Shown: in pieces, positions 1 to 11,506 of the stretch
Numbering within the stretch: position 1 is the first letter of the stretch
Layout of the letters: every line of letters begins with the position of its first letter
Origin: Salisapilia sapeloensis
Lineage: Eukaryota > Oomycota > Peronosporomycetes > Peronosporales > Salisapiliaceae
DNA length: 64,000 bases
Reading direction: 5' to 3'
Assembly (NCBI GenBank): GCA_023334545.1
Contig: JAADVB010000064.1
Coordinates: forward strand, 16,411 to 80,410
Position numbers and translations under genes: made by a program
The notes under the pieces: generated by a model
The model's input: the letters and a program-made list of their open reading frames with translations, nothing else
Databases searched by the model: none
What the model was told of the DNA's origin: nothing

Positions 1-3
1 CTA

Positions 4-540
4 TCACGGCTGCTCGTCGTCCGAGATGAAAGACTTGACGCTCTCGTCTTGGTTATCGTCTTCAACGTCGCTGTCTATTGCCTCTCCACTAACTTTAATC
101 GCACCATCCGTATCGACCTCGACATTCGCAATAAACATTTCAATTGCCCTCCTTTCCGTCCGATTCCGCTGATCCAGTCTCCGTTGATTCGCATTCGCAA
201 TATCCCGATGGTACTCGCAGTAGGTGTGCAATCCGCCTGTCTTCTTCTTTGCGCGCAGATTCAGACAAACCTTGTTCGCGTACCGGCAAGTTGCCTGCTC
301 TGGCTTGCACGTCAAACCGCGCACTGCTGGCGTCCGTTTCCGGTCACTGGCCATTTTCCGCAGTTTCTTTGGCGGCTCGATGGTTGACTTGGAGACGAGC
401 TCATAATCTGGACGCTCCTCAAGTGCACTTCGGTGTTTGTGCAGTGTCATCAACATGGCAGTTGTCAAGATCGGCGGATAAACCCAATGTGTTGCACGGA
501 TAGATAGGAGGTTTGTGGAGCGAATGTATCCAACCTTCAC
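4..540 (-). CDS. Short Cys/His-motif protein, paralogue A (unknown function)
   Basis: Intact 178-aa frame ending in TGA at 4-6. The middle (about residues 85-130) carries a compact motif, C-x6-C followed by LNxRAxKK, then GGLHTYCEYHR and ANANQRRL. The two Cys, the later Cys and the His could bind one zinc ion. The motif recurs in the gene at 4520-5173, on the same strand beyond a seven-helix gene, so the two look like local paralogues. Outside it the sequence is basic and then, at the C-terminus, acidic and Ser-rich (VEDDNQDESVK), suggesting a nuclear or nucleic-acid-associated protein (inference only). I know this motif as recurrent in oomycete hypothetical proteins but know no function. The start is uncertain: Met at 456 (MLMTLHKH) is an alternative, and the first 28 residues are less convincing. 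Confidence 0.6.
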   Translation of the reverse strand: MKVGYIRSTNLLSIRATHWVYPPILTTAMLMTLHKHRSALEERPDYELVSKSTIEPPKKLRKMASDRKRTPAVRGLTCKPEQATCRYANKVCLNLRAKKKTGGLHTYCEYHRDIANANQRRLDQRNRTERRAIEMFIANVEVDTDGAIKVSGEAIDSDVEDDNQDESVKSFISDDEQP

Positions 541-2773
541 TCCTTAATCGGGAGACGGCCAATTTAGAAATGAGCTTGGCGTGAAAGAGAAGAAGTTGAC
601 TGGCAACTTTCCAACTTACATATTGCTGTATATTGCGCTTTGTGCATATTTACACTCCCGCCCAGTGCAGTTATAAACAGGATTTGATCCAAGTCGGTAA
701 AAATGCACAATTTGCACTCGATAGACCATTAGGGTGTGCAGTATTAAAATACAACATAAGCAGCTTCGTATTTAATGCGTTTGTGCATATAAGTGGATGT
801 GGAGATCATTCCATTGATATGTAAATTATCATAGATGCTCAGGGTTTGAAGTGCAGAGACCGAACCATGTTCGGCTAGACGAAATATTGACCTTGGGACG
901 TTAAAAATCTACGCGTGCATCCTGCTTCACTAGCACTAGATTGCATATTCCTATAGGTACATGCACGCACAAGACTATTCCCTTTATTTGCCCACATTTA
1001 CACGCCCACTCGTCGGCTAGTGATTGGAAAGATACATGTAACGACAGCCTGCCTGTCACCCACACAAACTAGGTCACATGGCACTGCTTGCGAGCCACAA
1101 GCGGGATTTTTGCTGGAGCAGATGCAAACAGCGCTTGGAGCCCATTGCTTGGCACTCGTTCGAGTACTCGCGCCTCAACAGATGAGGAAGAGTTTGCACG
1201 TAAAAAGGACTACATATCATTTACACGTAATAGATTCACTGGCGTGCCTCGCGAGCCACGAATGTGATTTTTATGATCGAATATCCGGATAGAATGTAGG
1301 ATCTTCTGCTTGCCGTTAGACTCAAATAGTCACTTAAGAAAGTGGCACGACCCAAGCACAATCGTGACATGATTGCGGCCCAACCGGAAATGAGACCTTG
1401 ACAAGACATGCATCCTTCCTTGCAAATCGTGCTTCCTGTTGCAAGTGAGACAGTGCACCGGAAATCCAGCGGCACTGCCGCCATAGAAAGCACGAACTAC
1501 CATCGCTGCGTACATTCTCCATTGCTGCGATGCCTGCAACTGCGTACTGGGTTTTTTGGACTATTTTTCTTCCATTCAATTTTTTTCGTGGTACCTCGGA
1601 TTGTACCCATGAATGAGTATCCGCAAAGCGCTCGTCGCGGTAGAAAGTCTTAAAAAATCCTATTCTACAATACGGGTACGGATACCTCCTTTTGGTTTGG
1701 ATCAACTTTAAGTTACTATTGCAAGGTCTACATCCTTTTGCCTAAATGTAATCGACCAAAGTAGGAAGACCGGAGCATGTGTGCATGCGTCAAGTATAGA
1801 GATGGTTTCGTTTGGCCCGTGTGCAAGCAGCGTCAAAGCACCATGCATCTGCTCTGAAAACGAATCAAACAGAATGCTGTGTATCAGATAAGCATCCTGC
1901 AGTCTATTCCATTGACATATAGAAGATAAATGCCAATTAACCTAAAGGTGCACACTGTACTACGGTGATGAACGACCGTGAATTCATGTTGGCGTGATCC
2001 AACTATGCGGTGGTGTTGTAATCGCCACAAATGCGCTGTCGTACTGTGAGGCGAAGACAAGCGACAAAATGGTCATTGTCTTCAGGAATAAACACCGCGG
2101 GATGTCGTTCCACGCATCAAGCGTAAAATTTTGCTGACATTGAGCTGACTGTAACTGTGTGCGACGCGGTCAGCTGGCAGAAAGCTAGTCTTTAGTTGTG
2201 CATAGAGCAGTGCCTTGGAAGATAGCAAGAAGCATTGATGCGATAGCTTGCTCCACCCTTCTGTCATAGCTCTTTGCATTTGCAATAAGGCAATAGACTA
2301 AGTATGATACTGGTAACTCTTCTTTATTCAAGCGAACCTTCCCTTTCTCCACCTCCACCAGCCTCGATTACCGTCGTATCTGTGCTCTATGGTTTGCACA
2401 ATGTACACCAACACCGATGCTATCAGGCGAAGGAAAGGCTCGTTGGAAAGCTCGTGTACGAAGCTAGTTTAAAAGCTCATCATTACGAGCAAGTCTATCG
2501 TGCCCTGAAACAATCGACAACGGTTTGTATTTCAATTGTACCTTTGTCAACCGAATAATGGATCAAATGGAGGTCTTGCGGTACCTGCATGAATTGCAAA
2601 ACCTGACGTGGTACATTACCAGTAATTCACCTTGGTGACCTTGATTGCCATCTAGACTGGAAACACACATTCCCAATGGTGCAAGGTTTAGTACATCTAG
2701 TTAGCGAGAACAAAACGGGAGCACCATGAAGGAAGCAGTTCAAATCTGCTAAAATAAATGAATTACTTGTGCC
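541..2773. other. Intergenic, no supported gene
   Basis: Only short frames of up to about 120 residues occur on both strands, overlapping each other and showing no recognisable motif or codon-bias signal. I see no RNA gene or repeat. It holds the 5' flank of the Cys/His gene and the 3' flank of the receptor-like gene. Confidence 0.5.
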
Positions 2774-4360
2774 TTAATTAGGGGCTACGCAACTCGGTTT
2801 CGCAGCGACGCCAGTGTCATCCACACCCAACATGCGGTCTGAGTCGGGATTGACCACCACAACGACCGTAGCCTTTGCTTCCGGTGCAACAGTCGCTGGT
2901 GCTACTTGAATGACTGCATTGTTGTTGGCCTGGATATTTTCGTCCGGAGGGAGCAGTCTCCTAAATTCGCGACAACGGAATGTATATCCGAGGAGGATGG
3001 CAGTTACCACTCCTGCGAACCCATGGACAGCCGTGCAGTAGAGCATTTCTTCTGACAGTAGCCCACTCATGGCATTCTCGTCATGAAAGATCTGTCTTGC
3101 CGTGGTCGCAATGGACGAAACAATGAAGTACATGGCCATTGTCAACCGTAGTCTCTGGAAAAGCTGATGCTTAACGTACGCTGGTGTCAACGATACTTCT
3201 CGCGTCACTTGCTGCAGCCAACTCACTTGTTCCGCCAAGAGTCGCACGTGGAGACTTGCCTGGAACCAGAACAAGCACACGATCGCCAAGTACGAGAGAA
3301 ACAACGCCATGTTCACGATGGTGTACAGGAGACCCAGGTATTCGACGAGTGTGGCGGATAGAGCATAGCCGGCCACGAGCAGTCTCAGTCGAAAGGTCTC
3401 TCTCGGCGGAAGATAGAGTCGAGTAATTTGCCATCCTTTTGCTAAGAGCAGCACCAGCTCTGCTGCACTCATGTAGGTGGTAAACGATAGACCCGTCACT
3501 ACGGACGGAATGAGCCAAACGACGACTATGGCGGACCCTTTCGGGTTTTCGTGCACGACCAAGACGGAGGCTCCATCAAACAGATTGTACACTCCGACGA
3601 GGAAAGCTACCGCGCATAGTCTCTTTTGCAGTATAACGGGCATGCGCGAGCTCTGACTTGCCTTTGCAATGACGTGTAAATGATACACGGTGGCAATAGC
3701 AATCCACAGTCCACCGACGACGAATCGAATGTAGCTCAAGTAGTACTTAAGCCTCTCCTGGTCAGCGCTCGAGATCGTTTCCATCGAACTGCTGGACTCT
3801 TCTGGTTGCAAGCAGACAAGTGTGTGCTCATCAAACATGCAAAGCTGTGCCCGGATACTGATGGACGTGTTTGTGTGTACACAAGCGGCCTGGTCAGAAT
3901 ATTCGCTCGAGCATATCGTGTCTTCGCGGACATTGCAGGCATCGACTAGAACGACGAGTTTCTGGAAGTGCTGTACGTCAATGTACGTATCCACCTCCAC
4001 AAGCACCGTTTCAGACGAGTAGGAAAGAGGTTGAAATTGATAGTACACACAGCTCTTGTGCTCATCAGTCATGTATCTGCACTGCGTCTCCTCCGTGACA
4101 CTTGTGGAAAGCATATTGGCCATCTCTTCGCCACATACAGCTAAGCGGAGCTCTTGATGGACGAGGAGTTGAGAGCGAAGCCGAACGTCGAGCTTGATGA
4201 AGCCACTAGGCAGGTCGACTTGACTTGGAATTTGATAGTGGAGAACTTGGACGACACCATGGACTTTACGATTCACTTCTGTCGTATAGTCATATTCAGC
4301 GACTACCATGGCAGCGAAAATGACAGCATACCACAACAGCAGTCTTTCGAGGTACCTCAT
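2774..4360 (-). CDS. Seven-transmembrane receptor-like protein (GOST/lung 7TM-like)
   Basis: Uninterrupted 528-aa frame. It begins with a signal peptide (about residues 1-21, hydrophobic core LLLWYAVIFAAMVV). A Cys-rich lumenal or extracellular domain of about 185 residues follows. From about residue 208 there are seven hydrophobic segments, then a cytoplasmic tail rich in Ala and Val. Order (signal peptide, long ectodomain, 7 TM, tail) and the AKGWQITR segment between helices are like the GOST/lung seven-transmembrane receptor superfamily (GPR107/108, TMEM87, TMEM145), whose members act in Golgi and secretory traffic or as orphan receptors. The family assignment is by architecture and short motifs. 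A generic orphan 7TM receptor is the alternative. It lies between the two Cys/His paralogues. Confidence 0.65.
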   Translation of the reverse strand: MRYLERLLLWYAVIFAAMVVAEYDYTTEVNRKVHGVVQVLHYQIPSQVDLPSGFIKLDVRLRSQLLVHQELRLAVCGEEMANMLSTSVTEETQCRYMTDEHKSCVYYQFQPLSYSSETVLVEVDTYIDVQHFQKLVVLVDACNVREDTICSSEYSDQAACVHTNTSISIRAQLCMFDEHTLVCLQPEESSSSMETISSADQERLKYYLSYIRFVVGGLWIAIATVYHLHVIAKASQSSRMPVILQKRLCAVAFLVGVYNLFDGASVLVVHENPKGSAIVVVWLIPSVVTGLSFTTYMSAAELVLLLAKGWQITRLYLPPRETFRLRLLVAGYALSATLVEYLGLLYTIVNMALFLSYLAIVCLFWFQASLHVRLLAEQVSWLQQVTREVSLTPAYVKHQLFQRLRLTMAMYFIVSSIATTARQIFHDENAMSGLLSEEMLYCTAVHGFAGVVTAILLGYTFRCREFRRLLPPDENIQANNNAVIQVAPATVAPEAKATVVVVVNPDSDRMLGVDDTGVAAKPSCVAPN

Positions 4361-4519
4361 TGTATCGACGTAACGAGAATAATGAGCTCCAAGTTACTCA
4401 TCCTCTCTCATCCTCTTCAACTAAGGAAACTAAAAATACGTCGCATAAGACTCAATGGCTTGTATAAAATAACACATTATTTACTTGCATTTCTCTCGAC
4501 TACTATAAACGTTCGACCT

Positions 4520-5173
4520 CTACTCTAGAGGAAACGCACTGTTGATAAACGTAGAATAGGTGGCAGCGCCAGAAGCGGTCATCTGAGACGGCGACACCAA
4601 GCCGCCATTGTGCGGCCTCACGTTGCTCACATGAGCACGAGGAACTTGCGTTTGTCGGACCATAGCCTTCTGGTACCGCTTCTTTGTCTCCAAGCGACGC
4701 TGGTTGTGGTTTGCTCGAGCGCGATGACGTTCACACAGGTTGTGTAATTCGCCATTTCGCTTCGTCGCGCGCATGTTCAAGCAACGTTTGTTTCGGTACC
4801 GGCAGAGCAGGTGCTTCTCCACATTGGCAGGAGCTTCTTGGTCCTTCTCTCGTCTGCTGACGGCGACCTTTTCTTCACGAGGCGAAACTGAAGCAGGTGC
4901 AGGCGGGTTTTGGACGCCGGTCATAGCTTTTGGCGGAGACTCTGGTGCGGCGCTGGTCAGGACATGAATCGGTGGCAGCTTAGACGATGACATGGACGGC
5001 AAAATTGGAATGCCGTTTGTCTGACTAGTTTGCTGCTGATGCAGCATGTTGGGCATCGGTAACAGTGGCACTGGGTACTGCGACGATGACTTCATGTACG
5101 CAGCGTCGGCGTCGCACGTCGTGGACTGGGCTTGCGGGAACGTCATGCGGATCGGGCGGTCTTCAAGTCCCAT
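4520..5173 (-). CDS. Short Cys/His-motif protein, paralogue B (unknown function)
   Basis: Intact 217-aa frame from ATG at 5173. The N-terminal 115 residues are low complexity, Pro/Ser/Gln-rich and probably disordered. The conserved block follows at about residues 124-170: C-x6-C, LNMRATKRNG, ELHNLCERHR, ANHNQRRLE. The same block is seen in the gene at 4-540, with identical Cys/His spacing and the invariant NQRRL. The C-terminus is short and polar. The arrangement (disordered N-terminus plus a basic, putative one-zinc module) would suit a nucleic-acid-binding or nuclear adaptor protein, but this is inference and no catalytic motif is present. Confidence 0.65.
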   Translation of the reverse strand: MGLEDRPIRMTFPQAQSTTCDADAAYMKSSSQYPVPLLPMPNMLHQQQTSQTNGIPILPSMSSSKLPPIHVLTSAAPESPPKAMTGVQNPPAPASVSPREEKVAVSRREKDQEAPANVEKHLLCRYRNKRCLNMRATKRNGELHNLCERHRARANHNQRRLETKKRYQKAMVRQTQVPRAHVSNVRPHNGGLVSPSQMTASGAATYSTFINSAFPLE

Positions 5174-7273
5174 ACTGGTTTAACTTGGCACAGGTATTGC
5201 GGGTGAGTGTGGGCGGGCGAATTGGAAAGTGACGTATATGTTTATTGGTGTACGTTTCCTTTGAACATTCCAAGGGCATAGTGAATGCGAGTCAATGAGA
5301 GTGAGGTATATTCAAATCAAGTCAGATGTGTGAAAGAACGGTGCAGAACTTGGGACAGCAGCGTCTGATATCTTGGCCCGTTCATTTAAGTACGTCAACT
5401 GGTGAAGGGCATGGAATCGTACGTTCGCGCATAAAAATTAGAAGTGACGGTTGAAGAATACCCAACTGGAGCCAATCCCATTCGCGATGATCTGTTTAAT
5501 GAACAGTATCGAATGAGATATCGGGATATGTAATTTATGACTTGCCTTCATTTATATTCTCCAAATTTTTAGACTTATAGATATTTCCAAGATATTCCTC
5601 CCCCTTTTTCTACTACGCAAGCAAGCTATTTATGAGATGGACTTGCACGAGACTGGGCGGTCCTCTATCATCGAAAGCAATCTGAGATCCGCGATGAACC
5701 AGCTGGAACGGATTGAAAATTTGGACAGCATTACTTCTAATTGTGCGATTGCTATACACACGGTAGCTTTTGTTTAAAGGTCCACTAGTCGCTGATATGA
5801 GTCTGATCTAGACTGCATCTCAGTATTTTCCCAAATTAACTCTTATTTGCTCTACTTTCTATTCAATAATTGCACAATATACACTGTTCAGCATAGTTTG
5901 CTACAATAAACAACCCGGTCTTTTACGTTAATTTCCCTCTCAAAACACTGGTTTGCGCTCACGTTACGCCTCAATTGTTGCTCCCAGACCTATGTACAAC
6001 AAAGCAGGATAGCTTAGGGAACAATAACGCCGGAAATTAAACAGAAACGTTTAGAGCTAAAGCTATGGGCTTTGTTTGTAGATTAAAGCGCCAATGGTTG
6101 TAGTGCTTTTTCGGAATGCAGCACGGAAACGATCCATTTCTAATTGAAAAGAATATGGTAAAAAATGGATGTGATACACAGCGTTCTACCGTCGAATTTG
6201 AGGCGATGTGGAGACAACAACGTTACGCATTGTATGCTGATAGTCGTCATTGACGCTTCGATTTTGCACGTACTATGTTGTGATGAAGAATATGATCTGT
6301 TTATTGTGCTAGTATTTCAAAATGTACATGAACTACTGCAATTCTATAGAGAAGCAATGGTGAGTATACAGACTCCCACGTGCGCAGACAATGAAGCACG
6401 TAGTTTTGAATGCCTTATTTGGATACAATTTCCTATTGAGCTAAAGCGAGTGAGATCTATGTCATCGATCTTGACATGGGAGTAAAATGTTAAGTAAAAT
6501 AGAAATGAGGCGGAGACAGAAGGCTCAGCAGGCCTGGTCAAGTGAAGTTGAAGTATAATGGATCCTAAAGATATCGCAACCTTTTAGGATATTGACGACC
6601 GTTTAGGATCCCGCGTCGTGCACAAAGCGCAACGCTGAAGGGCTATACGTGACACGGATGGCGATCACTAATATATGTCTGTCGCTTGAGCACATGTATC
6701 TTTGACAAAACACGATTCGTCATCAGTGCAATGGGATGCTTGTCAAACAGAAAAAAGATACATGTGAAGACAGGTCCAGCTATCCGATCGATCTTCCAAT
6801 TCAACGTAAGCGTTGTCGAGCTGAACGACTAGCTTGCAGCGATTGCCGAAGCCATAGAAAGGATCTTTCGCTTTGAAGAAGTCTTAAAGATGCGAAAGCG
6901 ATAGTAGCCAACAGTCTTGAAGCTGATACTGTACGAATATAATGAATGCAGTTCAGTCTTTTAATGGGCTGTTCCTACCTAGACACTGCCACAGCAATAC
7001 CGATAAAGAGATCGATGACAATAGCAAGGAATATCATTTGTAAGCAATACGCTGCAAGTATCTATTCCATATCCCCTCGTCTTCAACCCACGACAATTTG
7101 GGCAATTCGCCAAGGATCCTTGTCGGATGGATTTGCATCAGGCCAAGCGGTTTCCTACCAGCAACAGAAGCCTGACATGCGAGATAACTCAGCTGCACTA
7201 AATTGAAGCGAAGCTAAACAGCGTTACATTGATTGAACGGTGGCTACATCTGTCGACACCTTTCAGAGGAAAT
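5174..7273. other. Intergenic, no supported gene
   Basis: AT-rich stretch. The longest frames (6165-6485 plus; 6946-7206 plus) have no motif, no conserved composition and no clear initiator. Nothing structural was recognised. Confidence 0.5.
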
Positions 7274-9267
7274 CTACGCCTCCATGCTCTTCAGCGTCGG
7301 CGAGACACTGAACGTAGCTTCCGTCCGCGCTTGGATGTCCTCGACACTCACATGATCGGCCTTTTCCTCCAGCACCAGTCCGCCGCTACCGACGGAGAAG
7401 ACGCCAAGTTCCGTGATGATCTGATCCACGACGCCTGTGCCTGTCAACGGCAACGTGCACTCGTTCAAAATTTTGCTCGCACCGCCCTTGGCGTTGTGCT
7501 CCATGGTAACCACAACCTTATTTCCGCTTCCGACGAGATCCATGGCGCCGCCCATGCCCTTGACCATCTTGCCGGGGATGATCCAGTTGGCCAAATCGCC
7601 ATTTCCAGCCACCTGGAGCGCGCCTGGAGAAAGTCATAAGTGCAACGTCAGCTTCAGATCAAAAGATGCCTCGTACCGAGAATCGTCAGATGCACGTGGC
7701 CACCGCGGATCATGCCGAAGCTGTCGGAAGAGGAGAACGTGGATGATCCAGGCAAGAACGTCACCGTCTCCTTGCCAGCATTGATCAGATCCGGGTCCTG
7801 CTCTCCCTCCTTCGGGTACGGACCCATGCCCAGGAGCCCATTCTCAGATTGAAGCACCACTTCCACGCCTTGCGGAATGTAGTTGGATGCAAGTGTCGGC
7901 AGGCCAATGCCCAAATTGACGTACATACCGTGCTTGAGCTCCTTTGCAGCACGCTTGATGATGCGCTCTCGATCGGCAGACATTTTATGCGCCGACGTCT
8001 ACGTCTGTGTCAGCTCAGCTTTTAGCACCGTACATGAATCGTCTACCTTGCTCTCCGACAGCGTTAGTTTTTCAATACGCTTTTCGTATCCAGACGCCTG
8101 GAAGATGCGTTGGACGTATATGCTGGGTAAATGGACTTCATCTACAGAACCAATTACTTTTCCATGATACCTCCAGCAGATACGGAGCAAGCCGTACCTG
8201 GATGGATCTCTCCCGGCTCGACCAGTTCCTCCACTTCGGCGATCGTGATCTTCCCTGCTTTGGCTGCATCCAGATTAAAGTTCTTCGCGGTGCCTTTGAA
8301 GACGAGGTTGCCAGCAGTGTCTCCCTTCCACGCTTTCACGATGGCATAGTCTCCCGTAATAGCTTCCTCCATCACGTAGTGCCGTCCATTGAACTCTCTC
8401 GTTTCACGAGGAGCGCTCGGGATGGCTGCCGAGCCATCTGCGTTAAGTTTAATGGGAAACCCTCCAGTCTATTACACTATTCAATCGTCTACAGTCACCA
8501 CGAGAAAACAACTAGAGCATACTTGGATGACAGTGCCATAGGCCGTCGGCGTGAAGAAAGCAGGGATACCAGAGCCACCAGCTCGAATCCGCTCCGCCAG
8601 CGTTCCCTACCAGAACATTAGAATTGTAAATGACAAAAGAATGATAGCACGTACTTGCGGCGTGAGCTCCACTTCGAGCTGACCGGTCAGATAAAGTTTT
8701 TCAAACAAGGCATTCTCACCAACGTATGAAGAAATCATTCGTTTGATCTACTCATAGCATGAGACTTGGTGGTAGAACGGCAGAAACGTCGTAGTTACCT
8801 GGTTCTTCTGAAGCAATAGACCGAGACCAAAGTCGTCAACACCAGCGTTATTGGAGACGCACACGAGGTCTTTAGCTCCCTACATCTAGATAAATAAACA
8901 TGCATTGCATCGTACTCTACAATCTCGTTTACCTGCTTGGTCAATGCCTTGATGCTGTTCTCTGGGATGCCGCAAAGTCCGAATCCACCGAGGACACTGC
9001 GTGCATTCGAATAAGACAAAGCACAAGTGTACATGCAAGATTCATCTACATTTCAGCTCCGTCCGGAATGTCTCGAACGGCTTCGTCGGCATTTTGGACC
9101 ACCTTGCTGCTCTCGAATCGCGTTCCTCCTATGGCGCGCTGGACACAAATTAGTACTTGTCCATGCGTGAGCAATATCAATAAAGCCATGGAGAGGGGAG
9201 GCAACGAGGGACCTACCAGAGGCACATTGAGTGAGGGGCGAAGGCGTTTGGAAGCGAGGCGGAGCAT
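7274..9267 (-). CDS. OXCT1: Succinyl-CoA:3-oxoacid CoA-transferase (SCOT), mitochondrial, multi-exon
   Basis: Transfers CoA from succinyl-CoA to acetoacetate in ketone-body and branched-chain breakdown in the mitochondrial matrix. Exons read in order: a basic presequence from ATG 9267 ([13 protein letters not shown]); then, after an intron at about 9139-9216, [20 protein letters not shown]; then [21 protein letters not shown] in pieces; [54 protein letters not shown]; then [31 protein letters not shown]; the second-half exon from about 7983 with [20 protein letters not shown], which contains the Glu expected to form the CoA-thioester; and the last exon with [21 protein letters not shown]. Both CoA-transferase halves are complete. 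About nine small GT-AG introns were found by joining frames, many for this compact genome. Exact junctions need cDNA. Confidence 0.9.
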
Positions 9268-9280
9268 GGTCGTTCTCGTC

Positions 9281-9295
9281 GAGTGCAAAATGAGG
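9281..9295 (-). promoter_or_regulatory. Initiator-like element before the SCOT gene
   Basis: The minus strand reads CCTCATTTTGCACTC, close to the oomycete initiator consensus GCTCATTYYNCAWTTT, about 14 bp ahead of the start codon at 9267. Very short 5' leaders are usual in oomycetes. Assigned by eye. Confidence 0.4.
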
Positions 9296-9808
9296 TTGTG
9301 CGTGGCCAGATCAAGTTCAAGTTGCTGAGTGTCTGAGAACCCAAAAGTCTTTGTCTTCAACCTGGGCTTTGTATGAAGGTGGGATTAACTTTTGTGTGAT
9401 GAGACGACACTCTTCCCTCCATGCTCGTACAGAGAATGCTCCTTCAGAGATACTTTCCTACGGAACGGTCCATGTTCTTATTCCATGGCAAGTACCTTTG
9501 TCCTCCTGTCTTTCCTCATTGAAAATCTCAGATAGATCTTTTTGCGTATCTGACCCCATCTTCAACCGCATATCCTCCACAGCTGTTCATGACATCGTCG
9601 TCTCTACTTCGTCCGCCTCACGCCAGTCCATGCACCGCACACACTCATTCGCCTCCATCACGAAAGATCTCGTAGCTCCTCTCCTGTCATATCATGCACT
9701 CTATGCCTCCTCTGCAAAACTCATGCGTCCGTCCAAGATACGCAATACCAAGTCGAAATATCCAATCTCGATCGGAGCTCGTCGCCTCACAATCTTTTTT
9801 CCACCGTC

Positions 9809-11506
9809 ATGGGCATGTTCGTCGACCCAGCAACGCTCCCAGAAGGCGGAGACGGACTGCTTCAAGTCTGTTTCCTAGGAGCCGTCTATGGCTTCGTCCT
9901 GTACTACGCCAGCAACATGATTTCCGACGGCAGTGAGCTCCTTCTCCTCGTGCCGTCCCTCGCCGGCCTCGTCGGTAGCGTCGTCCTCCCCGTCCTCGGC
10001 GCCGTGCCGGACGGTGCCATCGTGCTCTTCTCGGGCATGGGTCCCGATGCCCAAGAGCAGATCTCGGTCGGTGTCGGCGCTCTTGCCGGCTCCACCATCA
10101 TGCTCATCACGATCCCGTGGTGCGTCGCCATCTACGCCGGGCGCGTGAATCTGAACGACAAGGGCAATGGGAATTACAATCGCCCGAAGCAGGCGGCGGA
10201 GAACTGGACCAAGCTTCAACCTCCAGGCAACAAGAGTCTTAAGCGAACGGGTGTCGTCTTCTTTGACGAAATCAGTACGAACGCCAAAATGGCCATGGCC
10301 ACGGGTCTCATCTACCTCATCCTCCAGCTTCCTGCCTTCAAGTACACCGGCACAAAGGCTCGGGACGCTGAGGAAGACCCGGACAAGGTCGCAGCGCAGG
10401 AGAAACCCTTTGCTCTTGCGGCGTTTATCGTCGCCATCATCTCGTTCCTAGCCTACTTGTACTACAACGTCCACAAGTCCTCCCAGGTCTCGTCAGACAA
10501 GGTGGACGAGGTGCGTGTGCAGGCCATTCGCAACGGAAAGATCAGTCTCTCGGGCGTCCTGAGCAAAGAGCTCTCCAAGATGAAGGAGCGGTCCGAGGAC
10601 GAGACCACTGCCTTGACTGCCAGGGCGCATCTGGAGCAGGTCAAGCACATCGTCCGCCCCTTCTTCTTCGTCTACGATGAAGACCACAACGGCAAGATCG
10701 ACTCGAATGAGCTCCAGAGCCTATTTAAGGACTTGGGCGAGAGCCTAAAGGACGACGAGGCCAAGCAGTGGCTCAAGTCGGCAGACGTCGACAACAGTGG
10801 GTACCTGGAGCTAGACGAGCTCGTCCAAGTCACTCTCCGCTATCTCCTCGCCAAGTACGAGAAGGAGCTCAGTGGCAAGAGTAGCGACAACGTTCGCATG
10901 GGCTCCATCCATCGAGAACCGGTGAACGAAAGCTCTTTCGTGAGCGTCAACGAAGAGGAAGACGAGGAAGAGGAGGACGTGCCGGAGGATCTGGCTAACC
11001 TCTCGGTCGCAGAGCAGCAGAAACGTATCAAGCTGCGCGCTGCCTGGATGACGCTCGTCGGCACGGCACTCGTGCTCGTCTTCTCGGACCCGATGGTCGA
11101 TATCCTGTCCGAGGTAGGCAAGCGCACTGGCGTTCCGTCCTTCTACATCTCGTTCATCTTCGCCCCGCTGGCCTCCAACGCCAGTGAGATCATTGCGTCG
11201 TACAACTACGCGCTCAAGAAGACGAGCAAGACGATCTCGATCTCGGTCTCGGCGCTCCTTGGCGCCGTCATCATGAACAATACGCTCAACGTCGGCATCT
11301 TTGCTGGGCTCATGTACTTCAAGAGCTCGGCGCTCGTGTGGGAGTTCACGGCAGAGGTCGCTGCGATTCTGTTTGCCGAAGTCGCAGTTGGGCTCATGGC
11401 CCTGCGGAAGACCCAGCGACTCGTGGACGCGCTCGTGGTGCTCTCGGTCTATCCTGCCTCTCTTGTCATTGTCTACGTGCTGGAGAACGTTTTTGGACTG
11501 GATTAA
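9809..11506 (+). CDS. EF-hand Na+/Ca2+ exchanger-like protein (NCL type)
   Basis: Single 565-aa frame. Two exchanger halves flank a cytosolic loop. The first half has YYASNMISDGSELLLL and a conserved GAVPDGAIVLFSG segment (about residues 64-76). The second has SFYISFIFAPLASNASE and LLGAVIMNNTLNVGIFAG. The loop contains two good EF-hand calcium loops, DEDHNGKIDSNE (about 289-300) and DVDNSGYLELDE (about 325-336), followed by an acidic run of Glu/Asp. Exchanger-EF-EF-exchanger order is that of plant/algal NCL (EF-CAX) proteins, which move Ca2+ against Na+ or H+ across vacuolar or plasma membrane under calcium control. Both calcium loops have the expected acidic coordinating positions. Ion selectivity cannot be read here. 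A distant exchanger of another class lies at 27087-28814. Confidence 0.85.
   Translation: MGMFVDPATLPEGGDGLLQVCFLGAVYGFVLYYASNMISDGSELLLLVPSLAGLVGSVVLPVLGAVPDGAIVLFSGMGPDAQEQISVGVGALAGSTIMLITIPWCVAIYAGRVNLNDKGNGNYNRPKQAAENWTKLQPPGNKSLKRTGVVFFDEISTNAKMAMATGLIYLILQLPAFKYTGTKARDAEEDPDKVAAQEKPFALAAFIVAIISFLAYLYYNVHKSSQVSSDKVDEVRVQAIRNGKISLSGVLSKELSKMKERSEDETTALTARAHLEQVKHIVRPFFFVYDEDHNGKIDSNELQSLFKDLGESLKDDEAKQWLKSADVDNSGYLELDELVQVTLRYLLAKYEKELSGKSSDNVRMGSIHREPVNESSFVSVNEEEDEEEEDVPEDLANLSVAEQQKRIKLRAAWMTLVGTALVLVFSDPMVDILSEVGKRTGVPSFYISFIFAPLASNASEIIASYNYALKKTSKTISISVSALLGAVIMNNTLNVGIFAGLMYFKSSALVWEFTAEVAAILFAEVAVGLMALRKTQRLVDALVVLSVYPASLVIVYVLENVFGLD

Noticed and set aside
1334..1705. 123-aa minus-strand frame
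   Set aside because: Overlaps other frames of equal quality on both strands; no coding features.
6165..6485. 106-aa plus-strand frame
   Set aside because: No motif, no conserved-looking composition and no promoter element; treated as noise.
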